Below are positions 55,701-64,000 of a stretch of 64,000 nt of DNA, one piece after another. The first letter of the stretch is position 1. Each line of letters begins with the position of its first letter. A program made the position numbers and the translations under genes. This DNA comes from Notolepis coatsorum. Its lineage: Eukaryota; Chordata; Actinopteri; Aulopiformes; Paralepididae. Where the stretch lies: positions 101,503,810 to 101,567,809 of the forward strand of contig OZ020598.1 of the NCBI GenBank assembly GCA_963971535.1, written 5' to 3'. The notes under the pieces were generated by a model. The model saw only the letters and a program-made list of their open reading frames with translations. It had not been told where the DNA came from and made no database searches.

Positions 55701-57811
55701 GCTTTGCTGCTGGATGGTGCGGGTGAAGGGCGCCGTCTGTTACTGTCGTGAAGTATGTCCAGATGGGCTCCATCGCACTTGGTGCACCTTTTCTTTAAGC
55801 GGCATTCGGCTGCCATGTGTGAGCGCGCACAGCGAAAACAGCGCTTGTTGGACTTTATCCATTGACTTGCTTCCTCCGCGTTCAGCTTGGGGAAGGAGTC
55901 ACATTGCGCTAGCCAGTGTTCTTTCTCACAGTAGGGGCACACTATCTTCCACTTCTCCGTTCTGGAGGGGGTACTGTGGCTCCTGCTGCTCGGTACTGAC
56001 TCCGATTGGTGCATCACAGTCACCGATCTTCTTCCATCATTTAGTCGTCTGGTTCCTTCTCTGGAGCCAGGGGTGCTCCGTCCGAATGTATCTAGCCGTA
56101 GGCTGGTGACTTCTCTCGCCAGGAAGTCTGCTAGATCGAGGAGGTTCGGTTCGGGGCCATTCGGGTCTCGGTGGTCTCTCTGTCGCCTAAAACGCTCCTG
56201 TCGAGCGGGCGGCAGCTTCTCCAAGATCCTTTCCACATTTGAGTTGGCGTAAAGTTCATGCCTCCCCTTCTCTCTCTGCGCTCCCAACATCCCTACCAGG
56301 GACTGCACTCTGATGGACAGGTCGTCCAGTGCTCGATTGTCTATTGCTGGGGGTAAGCGGTCGATGTGTCGGATCTCCTGGATCACGTAATCCCATATGC
56401 GCCCATACCTCTGGTCCAATGCTACCAGCGCTGCTGTGTATGGGGTGGTGGAAGTCGCGTAGGCGAGCGCTATATTATGCGCGCGGGGTACCTTTAAGTG
56501 CTTCAGTAGGATGGCGTATTTATGGCGTTCATCCAATACATCCACCAACATGGTCTCCAGACACATGCGGAGTTCTGTATACTGGGCCCGGTTCTCTTGG
56601 GTGAAGTCGGGTACCATAGGCGTGCCAATGTATGACGCTGACTGTGGATACATCGGCGAGCGTTGGGGGAGAGGCCTCCTAGGTGAGTCTCCTCCCGCTC
56701 CTTGGTATGGGCTGGTCCCGGCAGTGTACCATGGCCCGCTTGTCCAGGTGCTGTTCCTCGGTGCGGGTCGTGCGTCGTGCTCACCCGGGTATAGAGTCGG
56801 GGGTCTGTAGCGCAGCTCCGCGGGAGTATAGCCTGGGCTGTACCGGACCTCCTGGTCCGGTAGAGTACTGTGCTGTCGTCGGGCGTGGTTCTCCTCCTCT
56901 TCCTCTTCGTCTTCAGTTAGGTCATCCAGTGCTTGTAGTCTCTGGTTTAGCCTCTCCACAGGATATGCTGCTCCTTCCCGGTTGCTAGGTCTCGCTTGGA
57001 CCGGTGGGGGGAGGTGGTCTGTGGGGGGTATAGACCTCGTCTGTTGGTCAAGTTCAGGGTTGTTTACTCGGCTAGGGGATGCCGCCCTGGAGGTGTGTCT
57101 AGACGAGTTCCTGGAGCCTCTGGCGGAGGGAGAGGGTGTTGTCCGTCTGATCAGCTGTTCTATTAGTTGCGCTTGCTGTCTGTCGCGCTCTGCGTCCCGT
57201 AGAGCACCAGCAGCTGCTCGCTGGCTGTCTGCTCGGTCTCGGGCCACATTCTCTTCCCTCTGAATGCGTCTTATTTCTAGACGTATATGCTCTTCTTCGC
57301 TCCGCTGCTGGATCTGCAGTCGGTCGCGTTCAGCAGCGGCGTTCAGGCTGATGAGGAAGGCCTGCTGTAGGGTCCTCTCTGCCTCGCTGGGAGAAGGCGG
57401 TTGTATAGGGGAGCCTTCCCTCGGGGTACTCCTTGCGGAGCCTTGGAGCTCTATCTCCACGGTGCTCTCCCCGTCTTCTTCCGTGCCGAGTTCTCTCTCG
57501 GTAGCGTTGTATTCCTCCCGGGACTCATCGGGGACTACTTCTTCAGTACTGGCGGGGTGTGAAGTCATGTCTGGTTCCCACTGGTCCCCACCGTGAACTT
57601 GGTCAGTTACATTAGAACCCGTAGGGGCCTCTATGGTCGGGGTAGTCTGGGCGTTGGGGTTAGACATACTTTTACTTTCTAGTTTTACCGCGTTTACTGT
57701 TAGTAGAAGACTAGGTTGTTGACTGACAGCGTAAGCCTCTAAGTACTGAGGGAGCCGTCGTTCGCGCTGCGGGCGTTGGTTAGGAGGAACGTTTCGTGGA
57801 GTGTTCATCAT
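52793..57811 (-). CDS. BEL/Pao Gag-Pol polyprotein, integrase core missing
   Basis: A single open frame of 1,672 codons from the ATG at 57811 (the frame opens eight codons earlier without an ATG). Gag: a charged region with a long Gln/Arg/Glu helix (~140-230, probable coiled coil), then zinc knuckles (~622-700: CPYCEKEHWLAQC, CFRCARSHMAAEC, CTKCDGAH). Protease: VLDDGSEKTLL (~740), as in BEL retropepsins. RT: GGDIKGMFLQV (~1080), FGTTCSPCCA and FYVDNC (~1158), where YVDD would be usual. RNase H: VFSDASEVAYG (~1347), LWSDSTTVLAW, NPADVITRG (~1471). At ~1537 the frame jumps from just after the RNase H linker to the C-terminal integrase region (WRYSQVLADKFW, VMIIDQSLPRAMWPAGRV, ~1565-1640). The HHCC and DDE parts are absent, without breaking the frame. 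Confidence 0.92.
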   Translation of the reverse strand: MMNTPRNVPPNQRPQRERRLPQYLEAYAVSQQPSLLLTVNAVKLESKSMSNPNAQTTPTIEAPTGSNVTDQVHGGDQWEPDMTSHPASTEEVVPDESREEYNATERELGTEEDGESTVEIELQGSARSTPREGSPIQPPSPSEAERTLQQAFLISLNAAAERDRLQIQQRSEEEHIRLEIRRIQREENVARDRADSQRAAAGALRDAERDRQQAQLIEQLIRRTTPSPSARGSRNSSRHTSRAASPSRVNNPELDQQTRSIPPTDHLPPPVQARPSNREGAAYPVERLNQRLQALDDLTEDEEEEEENHARRQHSTLPDQEVRYSPGYTPAELRYRPPTLYPGEHDARPAPRNSTWTSGPWYTAGTSPYQGAGGDSPRRPLPQRSPMYPQSASYIGTPMVPDFTQENRAQYTELRMCLETMLVDVLDERHKYAILLKHLKVPRAHNIALAYATSTTPYTAALVALDQRYGRIWDYVIQEIRHIDRLPPAIDNRALDDLSIRVQSLVGMLGAQREKGRHELYANSNVERILEKLPPARQERFRRQRDHRDPNGPEPNLLDLADFLAREVTSLRLDTFGRSTPGSREGTRRLNDGRRSVTVMHQSESVPSSRSHSTPSRTEKWKIVCPYCEKEHWLAQCDSFPKLNAEEASQWIKSNKRCFRCARSHMAAECRLKKRCTKCDGAHLDILHDSNRRRPSPAPSSSKASVMYIDPASSSGARVLLKVVSVTLSYQNKVLDTYAVLDDGSEKTLLLASAAAQLGLRGSETQMTIRTIRRDLKTIKGENVSFSIAASGQPERRYQITDAFTSQEIGLSRYTYPVAKLMEKYAHLRKLPIPLIDNAMPTLLIGSDHADLIVPIDRVHTGPRGCPAAVETRLGWTLQGPLAKSLNRSTATRCLHSRVTEGETALLQHVERLWTLEQMPFKNGKKDIRSKDDIYAIHLLETGTKRVPVNGVLRYATPLLRREGMPTFHAKTDATEWYLLNTERRLAKNPAQESVYRAEIEKLITAGHVTKMDIKEADQTTESWYVPHHKVHHNGKDCIVFNCSYQIGSQNLNKELLPGPTLGPSLLGVLLRFRQEKVAIGGDIKGMFLQVRLVEEDKPLLRFLWREKPGDEHPAIYQWEVLPFGTTCSPCCATFALQKHVAEDPAADEEVRHSVKNSFYVDNCLQSLSTQEEAEALLIKLRASLIKGGFDLRQWASSDPQVLRSLSSEDKAASSETWMATIPGEAQEMTLGLVWRFKTDSLHYRHKPLTTEQGRPAAAPTTRRSVYTTLARQYDPLGCILPYTTRAKMIVRALWDKDQGWDDPIPAHLASTWREWEMELHSLPGVNMRRSYFPPTVRPETCKMDLHVFSDASEVAYGSVAYLRAQERGGEIYTAFVLARSRIAPRKQQSIPRLELCAALAGAHLATLIQRELTIPVSRTILWSDSTTVLAWIKSDSCKYKVFVGVRVTEIQDLTEELTGETEWRYVDTKQNPADVITRGMPLDDLTRRNVYSDGPAFLRLPEGQWPMPIPREASQEEAENKKPVFCGLSTVISADPNTLLMGRLDPALPQTMYRPEEANGRRMWRYSQVLADKFWSSFLLHYLPSLQTRQKWVKERDNLTEGTVVMIIDQSLPRAMWPAGRVSKVITGADGKVRAAEVLVQGRTYTRPVARLIELPRLPDTIDDDHDPITL

Positions 57812-57860
57812 AGGCCATTTCAATATTAATAACACTATATTAATATTACACTAATTACCC

Positions 57861-57877
57861 TCCGGCTCGAAGGACCA
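57861..57877 (-). other. Primer binding site, tRNA-Tyr
   Basis: On the minus strand TGGTCCTTCGAGCCGGA lies two bases from the 5' LTR. It is complementary to the 3' end of eukaryotic tRNA-Tyr including CCA (from general knowledge of that tRNA). Confidence 0.85.
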
Positions 57878-57879
57878 AT

Positions 57880-59323
57880 TGTAACTGAGGGGTACAATTC
57901 CCTGACTGTATTACTAGATATGATACTTACTACCACTACCTTTGTACTTAATATTCGGCCACCCAGTACTCGGCATAAATATATTATGATGAACACTGTC
58001 ACGTAGATGAAACGAATCCAACACAAATGTACGAATTAGAAATAGGTCTTTATTTCTACACAGCGATGGTGTGTAGAGCAAGCACTTAATCAAATCAATC
58101 ACATTTATGAATGGGAATTAGTATGCACTTTTATGGCAAGAGTATTCGTCGGTATATCAATAGAGAATGTCCAATCTCTGAAGGCGCAGGTGGTACATAT
58201 ACGACCTGGAATAGTTTAAGGAATAACAGCAATGATACTTTAATGATTATATACTGGATACACTAGGGGGGGTTCATCCGGTCGCTTGTAAGCCGACAGG
58301 AGTAGGAAGGGGGGGGGGGGGGGGGGGGTAGAATCCGGCTGCCTCATCCGGCCAAGGGTATCCCAGGTGAACCCACTGTAGTGCCGTTCAATGCGCCGGC
58401 GATCCTTGGACCACAGATGAAAGCAGGTGGACTCTTTGTGGGCCGGCGTCCTCCGGTCCACGGAGGAGAGACGTGAAGCGACCTCGTCTTGCAGAGCGTC
58501 TCCTCACCTTGCGTCCTCTCCAGGGGGGGGGGGTTCCAACACACGGCAGTGTCGGGGGTCTTTATCCATGGAATAATCAACGTATACAAAGCATAATCCG
58601 TGCCTGGGAAGGCGGGCTGTCGTTGGTAGAATAATCCGGTATACAGGTCCACTCGCTCGTCGGCTCTGGGGCTCCTCGGGTGCAGCTTCACGTGGGGTCA
58701 ACCACCCTGGATAAGCAGCCAGTTCTCTGCCCGAAACGATGGGGTGCTGACTACGGTAGTATTCTCACCGCACGAAGCACTATATATTAACAGACTATTA
58801 TTAGCTTAATAGACTACGTCCAACTCGACGATATAGTGCCAAATATGACTATTCAAATATTAATATACACGATGTCTCAATACCGATGGTAAGCGAACTT
58901 GGCCTTACTCCCACACGTGGCGTCGCGGGGAGGCTTTACGTCTGTGACTCTATTGGAGGGTAAGAAACTGGACTGAAAAGAAAGTCCTACTTTAGTAGCG
59001 CAGTATATATACGCACTATGAACAAATAGTCCCATTAGTGGTGCGGTAGCCAGATTCCTACGCGGAACTAGGACTTGTTCATACATGTTGAGCGGTACGT
59101 TTGAACTGGGTCTGAGGGGTATGGCAGCCTGGCACCAAGGTCTCGACCAATAGTAGAATGGAGACTATTATGGGATGTTCAGTAGGCTAGAATGGATATT
59201 CAATGCATATTGTACAAGGAATATACAAGGGATATCAGGGAATATTAGAGAATATACAAATACAATTAAATATATATATATAAATAAATATATATATTCG
59301 GTTTAATCTGGCCCTTCACAACA
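57880..59323 (-). repeat. 5' LTR of the BEL/Pao element
   Basis: 1,444 bp, matching 51251-52684 except for substitutions near 58014, 58624 and 59081 and a longer G run at 58310-58328. Confidence 0.95.
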
Positions 59324-59419
59324 TTTACCATAAAGCTTCCGGATGGGACCTGACTGTCCATGGCCATGATCATGTGTGATGATCTGACACACCTGACACA
59401 ACACAACACAACACTTAAG

Positions 59420-59561
59420 CATTACATCACGCACAGGAGTGTGTTATATGAATTAGATCATGCCTAGGGGTGGTTGTTACGCCCGACGCACAGAGGAGGG
59501 TTGTTAGACCCCCCTAGGCATGATCTAATTCGTATAACACACGACTTCAAGTGATGTAATG
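59420..59561. repeat. Hairpin-forming inverted repeat, copy B
   Basis: Counterpart of 11398-11539 with one change in the loop (cagAgg). Confidence 0.8.
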
Positions 59562-59754
59562 TCTTTTATACAATGGCCAAATTCACCCAACCTTATTGCT
59601 ATATAATAAGCACACAGTAATTGAAGCATAATGGAGATTTATTCACAAAACCATCCCCAGAAAAAGTAGGTAAAAATATAATTAAGTTGCCTCCGTGTCT
59701 AGAAGCAGAGGGAGGTTGCTTCAAAGCATGCCATCTAACAACAAACTTCATATA

Positions 59755-59962
59755 AATCCTGCAATGTATTATTGTTTTGACAATGGGTCATGACAAACTA
59801 ATTACATAATCCAACATTGTGTAAACAACTAACATATTCCAGTTAACTGTATATTTTTTAATTATTCGTTACGAATATATCCATACTTCCATTGTGTCCG
59901 GGACATCCAGTGAAATCGCTTTGTGCGACAGTGTCCTTTTGCAGAGGGAGATTGCTACAAAG
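59755..59962 (-). pseudogene. 5' remnant of LINE A in copy B
   Basis: Matches 15208-15414, including the start codon region of the LINE A ORF (about 27 codons). The rest of LINE A is absent; the join at 59755-59762 carries eight bases (aatcctgc) not found in copy A. Confidence 0.75.
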
Positions 59963-61732
59963 CAAGTTTCAAGTTTCAAGTTTCTTTAATAGTTGTCATA
60001 CAGAAGTACAGAATACTTTTATACAAAATGCTTCTTACTGTTGCGCTCCAGAGACTGTGCAAGACAAGATAAGTATGAAATAAAATAACATAGTAAAATT
60101 AGAGTAAAAAAAATGAGGTCACAGTGTTCAGTTTAGACATATGTACAATGTTCGATGCAGAATAGACGTAGTTACCATACAATATACAATACTGTGCAGT
60201 GTACTAATATACAATACTATATAGTGCAAGGCAGAAATGGAGAAATGGGACGAGGTGCAATTTAGGTACAATTCACAGTAGGTGTACGAGTTGTAGTGCA
60301 AATCCTTTATCAATAAATATAAAGTGTAAGTGTGTTTGTGTGATCTAAAGTGTGGAGAGTGGGTGCTGCAGTGTGTTGTTTGTTTGAGTGAGTGTGTGCG
60401 TGTGGGTGTGTGTGCTGTGTGCATTTGATGGTTGTTGCATAGTGATTATTGTTCGTTTAGCAGCCTGATGGCCTGGGGATAGAAGCTTCTTCTGAGTCTT
60501 TCTGTGCTCGCCTTAAGACTCCGGTATCGCTTGCCTGACCGCAGCAGTTCAAAGAGGCAGTTGTTCGGGTGGCTCGAGTCCTTAATAATTCTCTTAGCCT
60601 TCCCCTTGCACCGCTTGTTGTAAATGTTCTGGAGGGTGGGAAGCCCCCCTCCAATTGTGCATTCGGCTGAACGTGTCACTCTTTGTAGTCTGCTACGGTC
60701 TTGTGCAGTGCTATTCCCAAACCAGGAGGTGATGTTGCCGGTCAGGATGCTCTCTATTGTACATGAGTAGAAGTTCCTAAGGATCTTCTGACTGACTTGG
60801 AACTTCCTTAGGCGCCTGAGGAAGTAGAGGCGTTGTCGTGCCTTCTTCACAACACTGTCAATGTGTGTGGTCCATGTCAAGTCCTCGGATATGTGGGCTC
60901 CGAGGTACTTGAAACTGTTCACTCTCTCAACCGGTGCCCCGTCGATGCTGAGGGGGCTGTAGTCCTTGACCCCCGACCTCCTGAAGTCCACAATCATCTC
61001 TTTTGTTTTGCTGACGTTCAGGGAGAGGCAGTTCTCCTGACACCTCTTCCAGGTAGGCCCTTTCGTCGTTGGCAGAGATCAGGCCCACCACTACTGTGTC
61101 ATCAGCAAATTTGATGATGGTGTTGTTGTTCCGCTGTGCTACGCAGTCATGTGTGTACAGGGAGTAGAGGAGGGGGCTCAGAACACAGCCCTGGGGGGCC
61201 CCTATGTTGAGCGTGATGGATGAGGAGGTGCAGTTGCCGGCTCTTACCACCTGGGGTCTGCCCGTCAGGAAGTCCAAGACCCACTGGCAGAGGTCATAGT
61301 TCAAGCCCAGGTCCCTGAGCTTGGCTATGAGTTTGGAGGGGACTATGGTATTGAATGCTGAGCTGTAGTCGATGAACAGCATTCTCACATAGTTCCCCTG
61401 CCTCTTGTCCAGGTGTGATGCTGCTGTGTGCAGCACATGGGCTATGGCGTCCTCCGTGGACCTGTTGGGGCGATATGCAAATTGCAGAGGGTCCAGGTTG
61501 ATGGGGAGGGAGGAACAGATGTAGCCCTTCACTAGCTTCTCAAAGCACTTCATGGCTATGGAGGTGAGGGCTACAGGGCGGTAGTCGTTGAGGCAAGCGG
61601 GCGTAGATTTTTTGGGTACAGGGATGATGGTGGACTTCTTCAGACAGGTGGGGATGACAGCCTGTTCCAAGGACAGGTTGAAGATGTCAGTGAATACCGG
61701 GGCCAGTTGGTCGGCACAGACTTTTAGGACGC
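59963..61732 (-). mobile_element. LINE B in copy B, 5'-truncated
   Basis: CR1/L2/Rex-type LINE of the same subfamily as LINE A. It has the repeated CAAGTTT tail at 59963-59983, a 3' UTR, then RT coding sequence up to KVCADQLAP. It ends at 61732. The sequence acaaacttcatata follows at 61741-61754 and also occurs at 59741-59754. Confidence 0.85.
60446..61732 (-). pseudogene. LINE B reverse transcriptase, truncated and frameshifted
   Basis: RT motifs are present in order: [52 protein letters not shown] and [10 protein letters not shown], followed by the C-terminal [17 protein letters not shown] and AIRLLNEQ. A deletion of about 22 bases near 61040, compared with 12835-12860, shifts the frame. 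The endonuclease and the first RT motifs are missing. Confidence 0.87.
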
Positions 61733-62084
61733 CTCTAACTACAAACTTCATATACAATTACTCTGCTATAGAGCCACACTCCGTTATGCACAAGTTTACA
61801 GACATACATGACATACAGATAGACAGTACTGCTACATCTATAGATTTATGACATACCAGATTTACAAATACAGTACGGTTTTTGTAGGGTGATTATGGGT
61901 TATTAACATTGAGGTTCTGGGGTCACGTGGAGTGTGTTAAACGAAATACCCCCCCCTCCACCCCACCTACCAACCTCCTCCAATGTACAGTTTCTTCGTC
62001 AAATGTATATATGTATATGTTTAGACTCTTCTTGTATCACAAACAGTACTGTATTTGTAAATCTGGTATGTCATAAATGTATAG

Positions 62085-63877
62085 ATGTAGCAGTACTGTG
62101 TACAATTACACAAAAATACAGAACAAAATCAAAGACGACCTGGACAGGTGGGCAAAACTTAAAAACTCAGTACAGGCAAGGGTATCAATAGTTAAGATGG
62201 ATGTACTACCAAGAATCAACTTCATCAGTTCAATGCTACCGTTACCCCCTCCAGAGGGTTACTGGAAAAGATTACACTCCTCCACATACAAATTTATTTG
62301 GAATAACAAACCACCTTGCATAAAAAGATCCACCGCACAGAGAAATAAAGCAGACGGTGGCTTGGCAGTTCCAGATTTTTTCCAATATTTTAAGGCATAC
62401 ACATTAAGACCATTGACAATATGGTTTGATCCCCAGGCATTGGCATCTTGGAGAAAATTGGAAGAAAACATAGTAGCCCCACATAGACTGAAGGACATAG
62501 CACACACTAAACTACCAATCAAGCACTGTGAGCGGAAATTTGGCCCCATAATTACCCATGCAATCCGGATATGGCGTGAAACACAAAAAAAATATCCTAA
62601 CCCTCAAAAATGGCATAATCATACTCCCATATTCAATAACAATGCACTCTTAATGGAAAAACGTCCTATAAGATTCCCTATATGGGAAGAGCAAGGCATA
62701 CACTCATTAGGGGATATTTTTAATAACCAGGGTTTTTGTAGTTATGGAGAAATATGCACAAAGTTTAACCTCACCGAGTCCACATGGCTTTTTTACATAC
62801 AGTTACGCCTATGTTTGAGGTCTCACGGTGTTCCATTAGACATACCAGTTGAACACCACAGATACCACAAATTCTTCTATGAAAGAGATACATTGAGAGG
62901 TTTTGTATCAGGTTTTTATTATCAATTACTAACGTCCTCGTATGAAACCCTCCAACTATACGCTGTCTGGAGGAGGGATATACCAGACCTGGAAAGTGAC
63001 CTTGATTGGCAAGAAGCATGGGCAAATGTCCGTCTTACATCAAGGAACCCGGACCATCAACAAATCAATCTTAACTATATTCACAGGACATACTTGACTC
63101 CTGTAAGACTGAACAGAATGGGCCTTAAACAAGACTCAAAATGCTCCCAATGTACAAATGGAGACGAAGGGACATTTATGCACATGTATTGGGACTGCCC
63201 ACCAGTTAAGGCATTCTGGAAAGATGTGACCCATCAAATATCAAAACTCGTATCTTGGAATATACCAGTACACCCCTCTGTATTACTATTGAATGATGTT
63301 TTTGAGTTTGCAGTAAATCCACAGCTAAAGAGATTGGTTTTATCGGGTATCACAGTAGCTAAAAAACTGATCGCATCACGCTGGTTTCAACCGGAAAAAA
63401 TGTGCAGGAAGGTTTGGTCTCTTACATATCTCGATGTGATTTATCAAGAAATATCTACAGCAAGAATTCTGGGTCTCAACTAATCCAAAATGTCAATGTG
63501 GTTAGAAGTGGTGGAGAGAATAAAAGCTAGCTTATAATGGTAGTGTCTGGTTAGAGTGAGGGATAATGGAGGTACTATCCAAGGAGGGGTCCGGGAGGGG
63601 GGGGTTCGAGCTGGAGCATAGGTGTGTAGGGTTTTAGAAAATAGGTATTAGGGGTATATCCTGTATAAGGCATTTGTATAATTGGTAATTTCGTTGGATA
63701 TACACTATATACGTTAAAATATTATTATAGACTTTTTTTGTTTTCTGTTTCTGTACTTGCATGTCATTTTATCCACCTTGTCTGTTAGTTTCATTATGCA
63801 TTATGTGTTGAGTACTGACTTTTAATAATTTTTGTTTTGCAATAATAAAAAAAAAAAAAAATATGTAGTAGTACTGT
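62085..63877 (+). mobile_element. 5'-truncated L1/Tx1-type LINE (third copy)
   Basis: Flanked by the direct repeat atgtagcagtactgt (62085-62099) / atgtagtagtactgt (63863-63877), with one mismatch. Coding sequence runs to 63483, then a 3' UTR like that at 44853-45187 and an A run at 63847-63861. It extends further 5' than the copies at 1503 and 44314. Confidence 0.9.
62102..63483 (+). pseudogene. L1/Tx1-type ORF2, C-terminal third
   Basis: About 460 open codons matching residues ~780-1235 of the ORF at 16261. They include PLPPPEGYWKRLHSS, KFIWNNKPP and the Cys/His motif CSQC...H...C. The stop (TAA at 63481-63483) comes early, after ARILGLN; the copies at 1503 and 44314 continue 18 codons more. 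Endonuclease and RT core are missing. The open frame before 62100 is flanking DNA. Confidence 0.88.
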
Positions 63878-64000
63878 CTATCTGTATGTCATGTATGTCA
63901 TATATGTTATGATGAATTGAAAATGGGGGACCCTGATGTAAACAAGACGAAAGTCTTTCTCTGGTCTGCATCCCCTTAACAATTGTGTGTATTGAGCTGT

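Larger units (their letters stand above)
51251..59323 (-). mobile_element. BEL/Pao LTR retrotransposon with integrase core deleted
   Basis: LTRs of ~1.43-1.44 kb (51251-52684; 57880-59323) begin TGTAACTGAGG and end CTTCACAACA as read on the plus strand. The target duplication tttac is at 51246-51250 and 59324-59328, and the empty site is at 11302-11306 in copy A. LTRs differ by about three substitutions plus G-run lengths, so the insertion is young. Coding strand is minus. A tRNA-Tyr primer site and a polypurine tract are both in place. Confidence 0.95.
61801..63899. repeat. Long inverted repeat interrupted by an L1 fragment
   Basis: The left arm 61801-61876 is complementary to 62046-62099 plus 63878-63899, which are contiguous once the L1 at 62100-63862 and its target duplication are set aside. 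Each arm is at least 75 bases with few mismatches; the loop is about 170 bases (61877-62045) and holds a C-rich run. Likely a fold-back DNA element. Confidence 0.8.

Noticed and set aside
53466-57596. Many plus-strand ORFs opposite the BEL polyprotein
   Set aside because: They are shadows of a GC-rich 1,672-codon frame on the minus strand, with no domains of their own.

Overview
The window is eukaryotic, almost certainly from a ray-finned (teleost) fish. This rests on the repeat content: CR1/L2/Rex-type and L1/Tx1-type LINEs, BEL/Pao and Ty3/gypsy LTR elements, hAT elements, tRNA-derived SINE-like units, a LINE/SINE tail with the common fish sequence gtcgctttggataaaagcgt, and long dinucleotide arrays. 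I see no host protein-coding gene with confidence, no rRNA, no functional tRNA and no CRISPR. It reads as a repeat-dense, non-genic region in which nearly every long ORF belongs to a mobile element.

Layout. Positions 1-15645 (copy A) and 42828-60193 (copy B) are two nearly identical direct copies of the same locus. They differ mainly by clean insertions. Copy A has a 3.3 kb LTR element (2049-5336) inside a 5'-truncated L1. Copy B has the empty site, but carries an 8.1 kb BEL/Pao element (51251-59323) and a 0.4 kb SINE/LINE-tail insertion (46310-46720) that A lacks. Both copies hold a 2.4 kb composite hAT-like element with 8-bp target duplications (7597-10006; 47531-49952). Both end in CR1/L2-type LINEs on the minus strand; copy A's is almost full length (12238-15287), with a frameshift at a homopolymer. 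The pair may be a recent segmental duplication, or two haplotypes assembled in tandem. A 200-base N gap lies between them at 21301-21500.

Between the copies: an L1/Tx1 element with an open ORF2 but a missing 3' end (16261-19992); a pentamer array and the assembly gap; several decayed LINE 3' ends; a 596-bp hAT remnant with perfect 8-bp target duplications (24150-24745); long GA/GT/CA arrays; and a 29-bp minisatellite split by a minus-strand Ty3/gypsy element (28294-35268). Further right are a tRNA-derived SINE, 42-bp and 35-bp tandem arrays, a 405-bp AAT array and a tRNA-like fold-back. After copy B come a truncated LINE, a long inverted repeat and a second L1 fragment (62100-63862).

Most unusual points. 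The gypsy element carries, beyond its integrase, an open 497-codon ORF whose start contains two joined exon-like segments; the same segments occur about 150 bp upstream separated by a 177-bp GT-AG intron. The gypsy and BEL elements both have intact, nearly identical LTRs but large internal deletions (gag-to-RT and integrase core respectively), so both look like recently moved non-autonomous derivatives. The LTR element in copy A encodes a repeat-rich 745-codon ORF with no recognisable enzyme domain.
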